This document shows, piece after piece, positions 26,612 through 35,840 of a stretch of 64,000 nucleotides of DNA. Position 1 is the first letter of the stretch; each line of letters starts with the position of its first letter. This DNA is from Paludibaculum fermentans. Its GTDB lineage: Bacteria; Acidobacteriota; Terriglobia; Bryobacterales; Bryobacteraceae. Position numbers and translations under genes: made by a program. Location: positions 3,720,001 to 3,784,000 of the forward strand of contig NZ_CP063849.1 in NCBI RefSeq assembly GCF_015277775.1. The letters run 5' to 3'. The notes under the pieces are model-generated. The model did no database searches, had not been told where the DNA came from, and worked only from the letters and a program-made list of their open reading frames with translations.

Positions 26612-28297
26612 GTGGCAACGGAAGAACGATATAGCCGCTTTCAAAAACTCATCAGCATGGGCAAGGAAAAAGGCTACGTTCTCTATGACGACGTTTCCGA
26701 AGTCCTTCCCGAGGATCTGAACACCGGTCCAGAGCTCGATGACCTGCTGGCTGGGCTCGACGAGGCCGGCGTCGACCTGCTGGAAGAGCCGAAGCTCGAC
26801 CTGGACAAGAAGGGCGAAGACGCCGATGAGTTCGCGGAAGCGGACCTCATCCAGGAAAGCTCTGAGAAGACCAATGACCCTGTTCGCATGTACTTGCGCG
26901 AAATGGGCACCGTTTCGCTGCTCACCCGCGAGGGCGAGATCGAACTGGCCCGCCGCATCGAACACGGCCAGAAGATGGTCGTGCGCGCTCTGTCCCGCTC
27001 GCCCCTGGTCGTCCGGGAAGTGCTCGAAATCGCCCGCGAGGTCGAAGAGGGCAAGCTCAGTCTGCGCGATGTTCTCTCCTTACCCGATCTACTGACAACC
27101 GATGAAGAGTTGGAGAAGTTCCGCGTCGATTTTCTGGCGGCTGTGGAAGAAATCGCCAAACAGCTTCGCAAAGCCCAACAGACCAAACTGAAGTTGATTG
27201 CGACACCCCGCGGAACGAAGCCAAAGCAATACCGTGCCACCCGCTGGGCGCTCGCTCGATCTTTGGTCAAAATCTCACGCGACATCCGCAAACTGCAGTT
27301 CAGCTCGACAATTTATCGCCATCTCTCCAGCCGCCTGCGCAGCGCCGTCGAACAGTTCCGGCCCCTGGAGAAGGAAATCGCCCGGCTGCAGCGGGCCATC
27401 GAGGACGCGCAGCGCGTCGATCCGAACCTGGTCAAGGATCACCGCAAGGATCTGAAGACCGCCAGCCAGAAGATCCAGGATCTGGAAGAGGACTTCGGCG
27501 CCTCGGCTACTGACCTGCGCCGCACCCTCAGCATGGACGAGCACGGCGAGCAGGAAGCCGATGCCGCCAAGAAGCAGCTCATCGAAGCCAACCTCCGGCT
27601 CGTCGTTTCCATCGCCAAGCGCTACACCAACCGCGGTTTGCAGTTCCTGGACCTCATCCAGGAAGGCAACATCGGCCTCATGAAGGCCGTCGACAAATTC
27701 GACTACCAGCGCGGCTACAAGTTCTCGACCTACGCTACCTGGTGGGTCCGTCAGGCCATCACGCGCGCCATCGCCGACCAGGCCCGCACTATCCGTATCC
27801 CGGTGCACATGATCGAGACCATCAACAAGATGGTCCGCACGCAGCGCCAGCTTCAACAGGAGCTCGGCCGCGAACCTACCACCGAGGAACTGGCCAAGCG
27901 GCTCGATCTCTCCGTACCCAAGGTGCGCAAGGTCCTCCGAATTGCACAGGAGCCGATCTCACTCGAAACGCCGGTGGGTGAGGAAGAAGAGTCCCATCTG
28001 GGCGACTTCATCATCGACAAGCGCGTCGTGTCGCCATCGGAAGCCGTGATCAACCTCAATCTCCGCGAGCAGACGGCCGAGGTTCTGAAAACCCTCAGCC
28101 CGCGCGAGGAGAAGATCATCAAGATGCGCTTCGGCCTGCAGGACGGCAGCGAGCACACCCTCGAAGAGGTGGGCCAGCACTTCGCCGTCACGCGCGAACG
28201 CATTCGCCAGATCGAAGCCAAAGCCCTGCGCAAGCTGCGGCACCCCAGCCGGAGTCACCGGCTCCGCGCGTTCCTGGAACACGGCCCTCAGGACTAA
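26612..28297 (+). CDS. rpoD: Primary RNA polymerase sigma factor (RpoD, sigma-70)
   Basis: The housekeeping sigma factor, about 561 aa. The start used is GTG 26612 with GAGG 5 nt upstream; a GTG at 26573 would add 13 residues. Region 1.1 is visible ([23 protein letters not shown]), then 1.2 ([21 protein letters not shown]). A non-conserved insert follows. Regions 2.1-2.4 ([42 protein letters not shown]), region 3 (HMIETINKM) and region 4.2 ([29 protein letters not shown]) are complete. It follows dnaG by ~80 bp. Confidence 0.95.
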   Translation: MATEERYSRFQKLISMGKEKGYVLYDDVSEVLPEDLNTGPELDDLLAGLDEAGVDLLEEPKLDLDKKGEDADEFAEADLIQESSEKTNDPVRMYLREMGTVSLLTREGEIELARRIEHGQKMVVRALSRSPLVVREVLEIAREVEEGKLSLRDVLSLPDLLTTDEELEKFRVDFLAAVEEIAKQLRKAQQTKLKLIATPRGTKPKQYRATRWALARSLVKISRDIRKLQFSSTIYRHLSSRLRSAVEQFRPLEKEIARLQRAIEDAQRVDPNLVKDHRKDLKTASQKIQDLEEDFGASATDLRRTLSMDEHGEQEADAAKKQLIEANLRLVVSIAKRYTNRGLQFLDLIQEGNIGLMKAVDKFDYQRGYKFSTYATWWVRQAITRAIADQARTIRIPVHMIETINKMVRTQRQLQQELGREPTTEELAKRLDLSVPKVRKVLRIAQEPISLETPVGEEEESHLGDFIIDKRVVSPSEAVINLNLREQTAEVLKTLSPREEKIIKMRFGLQDGSEHTLEEVGQHFAVTRERIRQIEAKALRKLRHPSRSHRLRAFLEHGPQD

Positions 28298-28300
28298 GGG

Positions 28301-28894
28301 CTAGTAAGCGCCGCGGACAGAGTCACGGATCTCGGCGGGCACCAGGCTCGCCCACTCCTGCCCGGCAGCAATGCGCGTACGCACCTCCGACGAAGACACC
28401 TCGTGCCACCCGTCGCCCAGGTGCAACGCGTGAACCCGCGCCGCCAGCCCGGCCGGCGGCACATACTCGCCCTGCCGCGGAGCCACCAGCAGCTCATACT
28501 CCCGCAATTGCCGCTCGATCGAGTCGTTCGCGCCGTAGTCCCAGCCCACGATCCGCTCCGCCGCATCCCGGCCGCAGACCAGCAGCACCCGGCTCGCGGC
28601 CAGCGCCTGCCGGACTTCCCTGGCCATGTCGATAAACAGGCCACCCTCGCTCCACGCGACACCCAAGCCCGGATGCCGGGCCGCCAGCTCCACCAGCCAT
28701 TCCGCCCGCCGTCCCAGCGGCGCCCCCTCCGGAGCCTTGTGGGGAAACGCTCGCGGCAGCACCAGCACGGCCTCATCCGCCCAATTGAGTGAAGCTTCAG
28801 CCATCGCCAGATGAGCCAAAGTGGGAGGATTCCAGGCGCCGGGCAGCAGGGCCACCGTCTCTCTCTTCAGCCCGCCGCCCCACAGGAATTCCAT
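28301..28894 (-). CDS. NadD-like nicotinate-nucleotide adenylyltransferase family protein
   Basis: A 197-aa cytidylyltransferase-fold protein. VALLPGAWNPPTLAHLAMAEAS carries the (T/H)xxH-type nucleotide motif (TLAH), and VSSSEVRTRIAAG is the C-terminal ISSTxIR-like phosphate-binding motif. The length fits NadD. NAD biosynthesis is a plausible role, but the N-terminal motif diverges from canonical NadD (GGxFDPxHxGH), so it may be a paralogue. It is convergent with rpoD (3-nt gap) and divergent from the enolase-superfamily gene. Confidence 0.7.
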   Translation of the reverse strand: MEFLWGGGLKRETVALLPGAWNPPTLAHLAMAEASLNWADEAVLVLPRAFPHKAPEGAPLGRRAEWLVELAARHPGLGVAWSEGGLFIDMAREVRQALAASRVLLVCGRDAAERIVGWDYGANDSIERQLREYELLVAPRQGEYVPPAGLAARVHALHLGDGWHEVSSSEVRTRIAAGQEWASLVPAEIRDSVRGAY

Positions 28895-28911
28895 GCCATC
28901 ATCGTAGCGAG

Positions 28912-30018
28912 ATGAAGATCCTCCAAGTTGAAGCCATCGCCATATCGATTCCGTTGCCCAAGCCCGTAGCCGACGCCGTGCGCCTCATCACGCACCGCGA
29001 TCACCTGATTGTCACCATTCGCACCGAGGATGGACTCTCCGGCACCGGCTTCACCCTGGGCTACGACGGCTCAAAGGCGATGGTCGAACTGGTGAACCAG
29101 ATCTACCGCCCGCTGCTGATCGGCGCGAACGCACTCGACACCGAGTACCTGTGGGGCGAGATGTACCGGCAGTCGATCCAGGCCGGACGCCGCGGAGCCG
29201 CCCTCCGCACCATCAGCGCCATCGACATCGCCCTGTGGGACCTGCGCGGCAAAGCCGCCAAACTCCCGGTCATGGAGCTGCTTGGCGTCCACTCCCGCAA
29301 GCTGCGCTGCTATGCCACCGGCGGCTACTACCGCGAAGGCCAGACACTGGACGACCTCGTCCGTGAAACCTCAGCAGTGGTCGAGCAGGGCTTCACCGCC
29401 CTGAAGCTCAAGGTCGGCGGCCAGTCCTCCCGCGAGGACGCCAAACGGATCGGCGCCGTCCGCCGGGCCCTCGGCGACGACATCGACATCCTGCTCGACG
29501 CCAACGGCGGCTGGAAGAGCGCGCCGGAAGCCATCGCCGCCATGGACCGTCTCGAAGAGTACGAACCCTTCTGGATCGAGGAACCGGTGCGCGCCGACAA
29601 CCTCACCGCCATGGCGAAGATCGCCGAGGCGATCCGCACGCCCGTCGCCACCGGCGAACTCGAAGCCACCCGCTGGGCTTTCGCCCAGTTGGTCGAGACC
29701 CGCGCCGCCGAGATCCTCCAGCCCGACGTCACCGTGGTCGGTGGAGTCAGTGAATGGCTCAAAGTCGCCCACATGGCCGCCGCCCTGGACATCCCCATCG
29801 CCCCACACTACAACTGGGATTTCCACAGCCAGCTCTGCGCCACCATCCCGAACGCGATCTTCGTCGAGTACTTCCTGGCCGCCTCCGGGGTCAAGATGTT
29901 CGACAGCGTCCTGGCCAATCCCATGATGCCCGTGGACGGCTACATGACGCCCCGGCAGCTCCCCGGCTTCGGCATCGAATTGATACCACAGGAGATCGAA
30001 CGATATCGCCTAGCGTAG
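28912..30018 (+). CDS. Enolase-superfamily enzyme (mandelate racemase/muconate lactonizing type)
   Basis: 368 aa from ATG 28912. An N-terminal capping domain is followed by the modified TIM barrel. ALKLKVGG gives the KxK pair on strand 2, LLDANGGW the first metal Asp, FWIEEPV the Glu, PVATGELEATRW the third ligand, and IAPHYNWDFHSQL the late catalytic His region. The enzyme abstracts the alpha proton of a carboxylate, as in sugar-acid dehydratases or racemases; the KxK plus HxN pattern points to a mandelate-racemase-like subgroup. The substrate is unknown. It is cytosolic, and a 17-bp gap separates it from the divergent NadD-like gene. Confidence 0.88.
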   Translation: MKILQVEAIAISIPLPKPVADAVRLITHRDHLIVTIRTEDGLSGTGFTLGYDGSKAMVELVNQIYRPLLIGANALDTEYLWGEMYRQSIQAGRRGAALRTISAIDIALWDLRGKAAKLPVMELLGVHSRKLRCYATGGYYREGQTLDDLVRETSAVVEQGFTALKLKVGGQSSREDAKRIGAVRRALGDDIDILLDANGGWKSAPEAIAAMDRLEEYEPFWIEEPVRADNLTAMAKIAEAIRTPVATGELEATRWAFAQLVETRAAEILQPDVTVVGGVSEWLKVAHMAAALDIPIAPHYNWDFHSQLCATIPNAIFVEYFLAASGVKMFDSVLANPMMPVDGYMTPRQLPGFGIELIPQEIERYRLA

Positions 30019-30103
30019 GGGCAACCAGCGGGCTTCGGGCCGCATCTATCAAATGACCTGACCAAGCGATACAAGTAAAAGGTCTAAAGTATAAAGAACC
30101 CAC

Positions 30104-30901
30104 ATGTTCACCTGGATCTGTCCACAATGCGGCCGGGAAGTCCCTCCCTCCTATTCAGAATGCCCCACCTGCGCGGAGCGCCGGCAGGCCGCGGCTGGAG
30201 GCCAAGCTCCCGTCGCAGCGCCGCCGCAACCCCAGCAGCCTCAATACGCACCCCAGGCTGCCCCGCCTCCGCCACCGCCGCAGTACGCTCCTCCGACGCA
30301 GCAGTACCCCGCGCCTCAGCAACCTCCGCAATACGCGCCGCCGCCACAACCGCAGTACGCGCCTCCTCCTCAGCAGCAGTATGCGCCGCCCGCACCGCCC
30401 CCTGGTCAACAGGTCTACACCATCAATGAGCCGAAGAAAGGCATGCCGGCCTGGCTGGTCGGCGTCCTGACAATCGCGGTTCTCGGCGGCGCCCTGTTCG
30501 GACTCTACCGGTTCGTCGGCGGCCGCGGTTCCACCTCGAACGCGGACGCGACCGCGACGAAATTGCCGGCGGCGGGCGCATCCAAGAACCCTTACTCCAA
30601 GTACGTGGAAGTGGTGGGCGTTCGCCTTTTCGAGAACGATGCCAAGAAGCCGGTCGTCCGCTTCACCGTGGTCAACCACTCACCGGCCGAAATCACGGGC
30701 CTGGAACTCCAGGTCGTCCTGAAACCGGTGGATTCCAAGCCCGAAACCGAACCCGTCTCCGAGATCGACGCCAAGGTGGGCAGCGTCCCGGCCAACGGAA
30801 CCAAAGAGTTTGAGGCCCTTCTCAACACGAAGATGAAGATCTACGAGCTGCCGGACTGGCAGTTCCTGAAGACCGACTTCGTCGTTACGGCGCCGAACTG
30901 A
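30104..30901 (+). CDS. Zinc-ribbon, proline-rich membrane protein
   Basis: A 265-aa protein beginning with a zinc ribbon (WICPQCGREVPPSYSECPTC), then ~80 residues of Pro/Gln/Tyr repeats (units such as PQYAPP), one membrane helix (GMPAWLVGVLTIAVLGGALFG) and a soluble C-terminal domain (VEVVGVRLFENDAKKPVVRF; VVNHSPAEITGLELQV) with an Ig-like/FxLYD-like look. The function is unknown. The same layout occurs at 19328 with a different outer domain. The 3' end overlaps the convergent TMTC-like gene by 17 bp. Confidence 0.82.
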   Translation: MFTWICPQCGREVPPSYSECPTCAERRQAAAGGQAPVAAPPQPQQPQYAPQAAPPPPPPQYAPPTQQYPAPQQPPQYAPPPQPQYAPPPQQQYAPPAPPPGQQVYTINEPKKGMPAWLVGVLTIAVLGGALFGLYRFVGGRGSTSNADATATKLPAAGASKNPYSKYVEVVGVRLFENDAKKPVVRFTVVNHSPAEITGLELQVVLKPVDSKPETEPVSEIDAKVGSVPANGTKEFEALLNTKMKIYELPDWQFLKTDFVVTAPN

Positions 30902-32405
30902 TCTCCGGCCGTTGAAGCAATTCCGCCTGGCGCCGCGTCCAGGCACAGCCGCTGGGCATCGTGCGAACGACGCCCAGCCGGCGCAGATTCCAGTGGGCAT
31001 CGAACAGGCACGGGTCCTTCTCGAGGGCCCGTGCGAAATCCCCTTTCGCCGCATCCGCCTGCCCCAGCAGCAGCAGCGCCATTCCGCGATTGTGGATGGC
31101 CATGGCTGAGTTGGGATCCAGGGCCAAGGCCCGCCCAAATTCACCCAGCGCTACCTCGGGCTTGTTCGCCCGCAAGTAGCTGAGCCCCAGGTCCGTCGCC
31201 ACCGCCGCATCCTCCGGAGCCAACCGCTTCGCCTCCTCCATCAACTCCACCGCCTGGGCCGGCTGCACCACCCGAGCCAGTTGCCGTTTGGGCCGGATCT
31301 TGGAAGGCGCGTGGCGCGCAGCCTCCATCCACAGCGCTTCCGGCGACATCCACACCCGGGTCTGGGCAAAGCTCAGCACCAGCAGCAGCGCCGCGTAGCC
31401 ATACAGCAGCTTCTGGTTCGCCTTCTGCAGCAGCATCCCGAACAGCGCGGCAAAGCAGAACAGTGGCAGGTACATGCGGCGGTCGACGGCCAGATCCTCG
31501 GCGGGAAAGATGGACGAACTCGGCAGCAGCAGCAGCAGTCCGCCCAGCACCCAGAACCCCGGCTGCGCCGCGCGAACCGTCCGCCACGCCAGAATCGCTA
31601 CCACCACAATCACGCCCCAAGCCAGCGCCGCCGCGAGGGGAGGCACCCGCACCTCCGCGTCCACTGTGAACCCAATCGGCACCAGCAGCAGTTGCAGGTA
31701 GCGCAGGATCGCCACACCCTGGTAGCTGAAGTAGTCGAACGACGTCAGCCCGGCTTGCGTCCCCGCACCCGACCCGGCAATCATGGACGTTGCGTAGATC
31801 GTCCTCAACCCCGCGGCCAACGCAGCCGCGCACATCGCGGCAATAGGACCCACGGCCGCCTTGCTCCGCCGGGTCGACCATTCCAGCAGCGCCAGGAACA
31901 GCGGAAACGCGGCGACCTCTTCCTTGGCCAGCAGCCCACAAACAAACAGCCCAAACGCCCACCACCGCCGCCCCTTCAACCAGCACGACAGCGACAGCAG
32001 GCAGAACAGGGCCGCCAGCAGCGTAGCCCGCGAGAAGACGTAAGCCACCGCCTCCGTCTGCAGCGGATGGAACGCAAACACCGCCGAGGCCAGCCAGGCC
32101 GCCCTAAGCGGCAGCAGCTCCAGCAGCAGCCCCGAGGCCAGCCACACGCAGGCCAGGTGCAGCACCAGGCTGACCAGGTGGAAGGTCCACGGAGCGTCGG
32201 AAATTTGCAGGTTTACCCAGAACGAGAGAAATGTTAGCGGACGCGTTTGTGTTGCTGTGAAAACGTGATTCCAACCGTGGGCGGAATTCAGTGCGGGATC
32301 ATTTAGCAGCGAGAAATCGTCGAACTGAAACGGGGCTCCTAACGCGCCGCAAAACGCTAGCAGGGCAGCCGCTACGAGGAGAATCCGGAAACGCAATGCT
32401 ACCAT
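30885..32405 (-). CDS. TMTC-like O-glycosyltransferase membrane protein with TPRs
   Basis: 506 aa. About ten membrane helices are followed by TPR units in the last ~120 residues (APEDAAVATDLGLSYLRANKP, ALGEFGRALALDPNSAMAIHNRG). FQFDDFSLLNDPALNSAHGW is the hallmark first luminal loop of TMTC-type GT-C proteins, which use polyprenyl-phosphate sugars. LAKEEVAAFPLFLALLEW and VDRRMYLPLFCF are also typical. It probably mannosylates or otherwise glycosylates exported proteins. It is convergent with and overlaps the zinc-ribbon gene. Confidence 0.8.
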   Translation of the reverse strand: MVALRFRILLVAAALLAFCGALGAPFQFDDFSLLNDPALNSAHGWNHVFTATQTRPLTFLSFWVNLQISDAPWTFHLVSLVLHLACVWLASGLLLELLPLRAAWLASAVFAFHPLQTEAVAYVFSRATLLAALFCLLSLSCWLKGRRWWAFGLFVCGLLAKEEVAAFPLFLALLEWSTRRSKAAVGPIAAMCAAALAAGLRTIYATSMIAGSGAGTQAGLTSFDYFSYQGVAILRYLQLLLVPIGFTVDAEVRVPPLAAALAWGVIVVVAILAWRTVRAAQPGFWVLGGLLLLLPSSSIFPAEDLAVDRRMYLPLFCFAALFGMLLQKANQKLLYGYAALLLVLSFAQTRVWMSPEALWMEAARHAPSKIRPKRQLARVVQPAQAVELMEEAKRLAPEDAAVATDLGLSYLRANKPEVALGEFGRALALDPNSAMAIHNRGMALLLLGQADAAKGDFARALEKDPCLFDAHWNLRRLGVVRTMPSGCAWTRRQAELLQRPEISSAP

Positions 32406-32431
32406 GTTAGAGCAATTCCAACTGCACTCTC

Positions 32432-33103
32432 ATGAGCAAAGTTTCACGGCCTCGCACCGCGGCCGAGCGCAAGGAACGCCTCTATCGCATTCTGGATGCG
32501 TTGTCACTCCGCTACCCGAACGTGACCTGCGCTTTGAATCACGCCGATGCCTGGCAACTGCTGGTCGCCACCATTCTTTCCGCGCAGTGCACCGATGCCC
32601 GCGTGAACATGGTCACTCCGGAACTGTTCAGGAAGTTTCCCACGATGCAGGACCTGGCCGTGGCCGATGTGCGTGAAGTCTCCGAGGTCATCCGCTCCAC
32701 CGGGTTCTTCAACAACAAGGCCAAAAGCATCGTTGGCGCGGCGCGCACCATCATCCAGGACTTTGGCGGCGAGATTCCCCGTACCATCGAGCAACTGCTC
32801 ACCGTCCCGGGCGCGGCTCGCAAAACCTCGAACGTTGTCCTCGGAACCGCATTCGGGATTCCCAGCGGCGTGGTGGTCGACACGCACGTTGGCCGCATCG
32901 CCTTGCGGCTCGACCTGACGAAGGAGACCAATCCGGTAAAGGTGGAACAGGATCTCATGAAGATTCTGCCGCAGAACCGCTGGATCCTCTTCTCGCACCA
33001 GTTGATCCACTTTGGACGCGAGCTGTGTGTGGCGCGCAAGCCGCGCTGCGGCGAGTGCCCCATCGAAGGGCTGTGTTACGCGAAAGACAAGGCAGTGCTG
33101 TAA
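32432..33103 (+). CDS. nth: Endonuclease III, DNA glycosylase/AP lyase
   Basis: A 223-aa base-excision repair enzyme acting on oxidised pyrimidines. The helix-hairpin-helix reads LTVPGAARKTSNVVLG with the catalytic Lys131, and VVVDTHVGR carries the catalytic Asp150. The [4Fe-4S] loop has Cys199, Cys206, Cys209 and Cys215 with the canonical 6-2-5 spacing. The hairpin has GAA where GVG is usual. It is followed directly by a lipoprotein gene (no gap), so the two share a transcript. Confidence 0.94.
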   Translation: MSKVSRPRTAAERKERLYRILDALSLRYPNVTCALNHADAWQLLVATILSAQCTDARVNMVTPELFRKFPTMQDLAVADVREVSEVIRSTGFFNNKAKSIVGAARTIIQDFGGEIPRTIEQLLTVPGAARKTSNVVLGTAFGIPSGVVVDTHVGRIALRLDLTKETNPVKVEQDLMKILPQNRWILFSHQLIHFGRELCVARKPRCGECPIEGLCYAKDKAVL

Positions 33104-33634
33104 ATGCTAGGCCGTATTCTGATCCTCTCCCTGCCGCTTCTGCTGGCCGGCTGCGTGAAATATCCCGAACCGTACCGTCCGCCCGTGCAGCGCAAACCGA
33201 TGGAGGTGGGCGGCGATCTCAAGCTCAGCCACTACATTGGCATGAGCATGCCGAACGCGGCGGACCACTTCATCTCGGGCGTTGTGCCGGATCTGCACGA
33301 CGGCGCGTGGCGCTGGGTGACGAAGAGCCCGACATTCCAGTTTCAAGTCCCCACAACCAAGTCTCTGAGGTTGAAGGCGGACCTCACCGTGCCGGATATC
33401 ACGTTCGAGCAGACCGGCCCGGTCAAGATCACAATCAGCGTGGGCTCGCATCTTTTGGAGACGCTCGAATTCCCGAAACCAGGGCAGCGGATCTTTGAGA
33501 AGGCCGTGCCGGAAGAGTGGCTGACCGCGACACGCACTAACCTCGTCCGGCTGGAGATCGACAAACTGTGGACCTCGCCGGCGGATGGAGTCCAGCGCGG
33601 CTTCATCATCACAAGCATCGGGTTCGTGCAGTAG
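33104..33634 (+). CDS. Hypothetical lipoprotein
   Basis: 176 aa. MLGRILILSLPLLLAGCVKYPEPYRPP shows a lipoprotein signal with lipobox LLAGC (Cys17). The mature part of about 160 residues is probably beta-rich and ends with FIITSIGFVQ. It starts on the base after the nth stop and precedes the large membrane protein gene by 10 bp. It looks linked to the following glycosyltransferase-like gene. No known family is recognised. Confidence 0.75.
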   Translation: MLGRILILSLPLLLAGCVKYPEPYRPPVQRKPMEVGGDLKLSHYIGMSMPNAADHFISGVVPDLHDGAWRWVTKSPTFQFQVPTTKSLRLKADLTVPDITFEQTGPVKITISVGSHLLETLEFPKPGQRIFEKAVPEEWLTATRTNLVRLEIDKLWTSPADGVQRGFIITSIGFVQ

Positions 33635-33644
33635 GACACGGCGG

Positions 33645-35834
33645 ATGCCCAAGGCGTTTTCCATCCTGTTTGGAGCGCTGTTCACCCTCGCCACGGCCTA
33701 CGGCCTGGGCCGGTTGCTGCTGCAACGGCTGAAGCCGAACCTGACGCGCGAAGAGCAGCATCTGTTCGGCTTCGTGGCCGGAGTGCCGGTGCTGAGCCTC
33801 ATCATCTTCCTGCTGGCCTGCGTCCACCTCATCTACGACGCGACCTTCCTGGTGCTGGGCCTCGCCGTATTCGCCGCGGTTTGGAAGACGCGCGCTTACC
33901 AGACCACGGGCGATCGCCTCCCTGCCCTGCCCCGTTTGTGGCAATGGACATTCTGGCCGCTCTACACGGTGTTTGCCGTGATTGCCGTCATCTACGCCAT
34001 GGCGCCCGAGTGGAGCCCGGACGGCAGTTCCTATCACCTCGGCATCGTCGGCCACTTCTACCGGGCACACGGCTTCAAGCTCATCTCGTCGAACATGTAT
34101 GCCTTCCTCTCGCAGGGCTTGGAGATGTTGTTCCTCTCCGCCTGGGCGTTTGGACGGCATTCGGCCGCCGCCCTGGTGCACGGCGCGTTCCTGCTGGTGC
34201 TGCCGCTGCTGCTGCTGCGCTACGGACAGCGGCAGGGGATTCCCGGCGCCGGCGCGGCGGCCGGGCTGTTCGTGCTGATCAGTCCCGTCGTGATGATCGA
34301 CGGCGCCAGCGCCTACAACGATGTCGCCGTGGCCTGCCTGCTGTTCGCGGTCTTCTACCTGTGCGAGATCGACGCTCCTCCTGCGCTCACAGGATTGCTG
34401 GCAGGGTTCTGCTACGCGCTGAAGTACACGGCCTTCCTGGCTGTCGTCTACGTCGTCCTGCGCTACGCGTTCCAGCGCCGCTGGCGCCACATCCTCATCG
34501 CCTGCATCCCGGCCGCCTGCATGGTGCTGCCGTGGGTGCTGCGCAACTGGATCTGGACCGGCAACCCGTTCTCGCCTCTGCTGAACGCCTACTTCCCAAA
34601 CCCCTTCGTCCATGCCAGCTTCGAAGCCGAGTACGCACAATCGATGCGCTGGTATGTCGGACTGGAGACCTGGCAGCAGATCCCGCTCGAGTTGACGCTG
34701 CGCGGGCGGATCCTGGGCGGCTTCCTGGGTCCGCTGTTCCTGCTCACTCCGCTGACGCTACTCGGCTTGCGTTCGAAACCCGGGCGGCGGGCGCTGCTGT
34801 GCGCCGTGCTGTTCTCCCTGACCTATGCCGCCAACATCGGCACGCGCTTCCTGATTCCCGCGCTGCCGTTCTGGTCCCTGGCGCTCGCCGCGGGGCTGCC
34901 CTCCGTGACACTGCCCGTGCTGGTGCTGGCGCATGCGTTCCTCAGCTTTCCAGGCCAGCCCGACCGCTACTGCGATCCTTACGGCTGGCGCATCGACAAG
35001 ATCCCGTACAAGCAGGCGCTGCGCGGGAAGAAGGTGGAGGCGTGGCTCGCCGAAAAGTGGCCGGCCTACCGGCTGGCGCGGATGGTGGAGGGCGCGACGC
35101 CGGAGGGCGCGGTCGTCTACTCCATGTCGCCCATCGCGGAGAGCTACACAACACGGGAGATCCGGGCCAGCTTCCAGAGCGGGCCGAATGAGCAACTGCG
35201 GGACTACCTGCTGACGCCGCTGGTGGCCGAGTTCCAGCCGGAGCAGCAGCTCGAGTTCCGGTTCCCGGCACAGTCCCTCACTGGCCTGCGCGTGGTGCAG
35301 ACGGCGTCACCGGAACCAGGCGCTCCGGGTTCGCGGGACGTGTGGAGCATCACGGAGTTCCGCGTCCTCTCCCAAGGGCGGGAACTGCCCCGTGACGACG
35401 ACTGGCGCCTGCAGGCGCGCCCCTCCGCTTGGGACGTCCAGAAGGCGTTCGACAACTCACCGGTCACCCGCTGGCGGTCATGGGCGGGGATCCGGCCGGG
35501 CATGTTTGTGGAAGTGTCCTTCGGCCATGCCCGCACAGTCGACACCGTCAGGCTGGACGTGACGCGAGACCAGTACGCGGTCCGGCTGAAGCTGGAGGGC
35601 CGCGACGCCTCCGGCCTCTGGCGCGAGCTGACGCACGAGCCCAAAGCAAGCGGCCTGGCTCCGCCGCTGGGCATGCGCCGGATGGCCATCGACGAATTGA
35701 AGCGGGACGGGGTCTCCTACCTGCTGCTGAGCGATGACGACTACCGGGCCGACGACTTCCGGGAGCATGCCGATCTGTGGGGCATCCGCCAGACGGCCAT
35801 GGTGGACAACGTGCGACTGTATAAGCTGGAGTGA
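33645..35834 (+). CDS. Large GT-C-like membrane protein with C-terminal discoidin-like domain
   Basis: 729 aa from MPKAFSILFGALF. About twelve hydrophobic helices fill residues 1-450. The first extracytoplasmic loop has EWSPDGSSYHLGIVGHFYR, reminiscent of ArnT/PMT-like acidic motifs. Residues ~530-725 form a soluble domain whose part from about residue 560 (LRVVQTASPEPGAPGSRDVW, DNSPVTRWRSWAGIRPG, VDTVRLDV) looks like an F5/8 type C (discoidin) carbohydrate-binding fold. A polyprenyl-sugar glycosyltransferase acting outside the membrane is inferred. It sits between a lipoprotein and a sugar-kinase-like gene. Confidence 0.7.
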   Translation: MPKAFSILFGALFTLATAYGLGRLLLQRLKPNLTREEQHLFGFVAGVPVLSLIIFLLACVHLIYDATFLVLGLAVFAAVWKTRAYQTTGDRLPALPRLWQWTFWPLYTVFAVIAVIYAMAPEWSPDGSSYHLGIVGHFYRAHGFKLISSNMYAFLSQGLEMLFLSAWAFGRHSAAALVHGAFLLVLPLLLLRYGQRQGIPGAGAAAGLFVLISPVVMIDGASAYNDVAVACLLFAVFYLCEIDAPPALTGLLAGFCYALKYTAFLAVVYVVLRYAFQRRWRHILIACIPAACMVLPWVLRNWIWTGNPFSPLLNAYFPNPFVHASFEAEYAQSMRWYVGLETWQQIPLELTLRGRILGGFLGPLFLLTPLTLLGLRSKPGRRALLCAVLFSLTYAANIGTRFLIPALPFWSLALAAGLPSVTLPVLVLAHAFLSFPGQPDRYCDPYGWRIDKIPYKQALRGKKVEAWLAEKWPAYRLARMVEGATPEGAVVYSMSPIAESYTTREIRASFQSGPNEQLRDYLLTPLVAEFQPEQQLEFRFPAQSLTGLRVVQTASPEPGAPGSRDVWSITEFRVLSQGRELPRDDDWRLQARPSAWDVQKAFDNSPVTRWRSWAGIRPGMFVEVSFGHARTVDTVRLDVTRDQYAVRLKLEGRDASGLWRELTHEPKASGLAPPLGMRRMAIDELKRDGVSYLLLSDDDYRADDFREHADLWGIRQTAMVDNVRLYKLE

Positions 35835-35840
35835 CACAGA

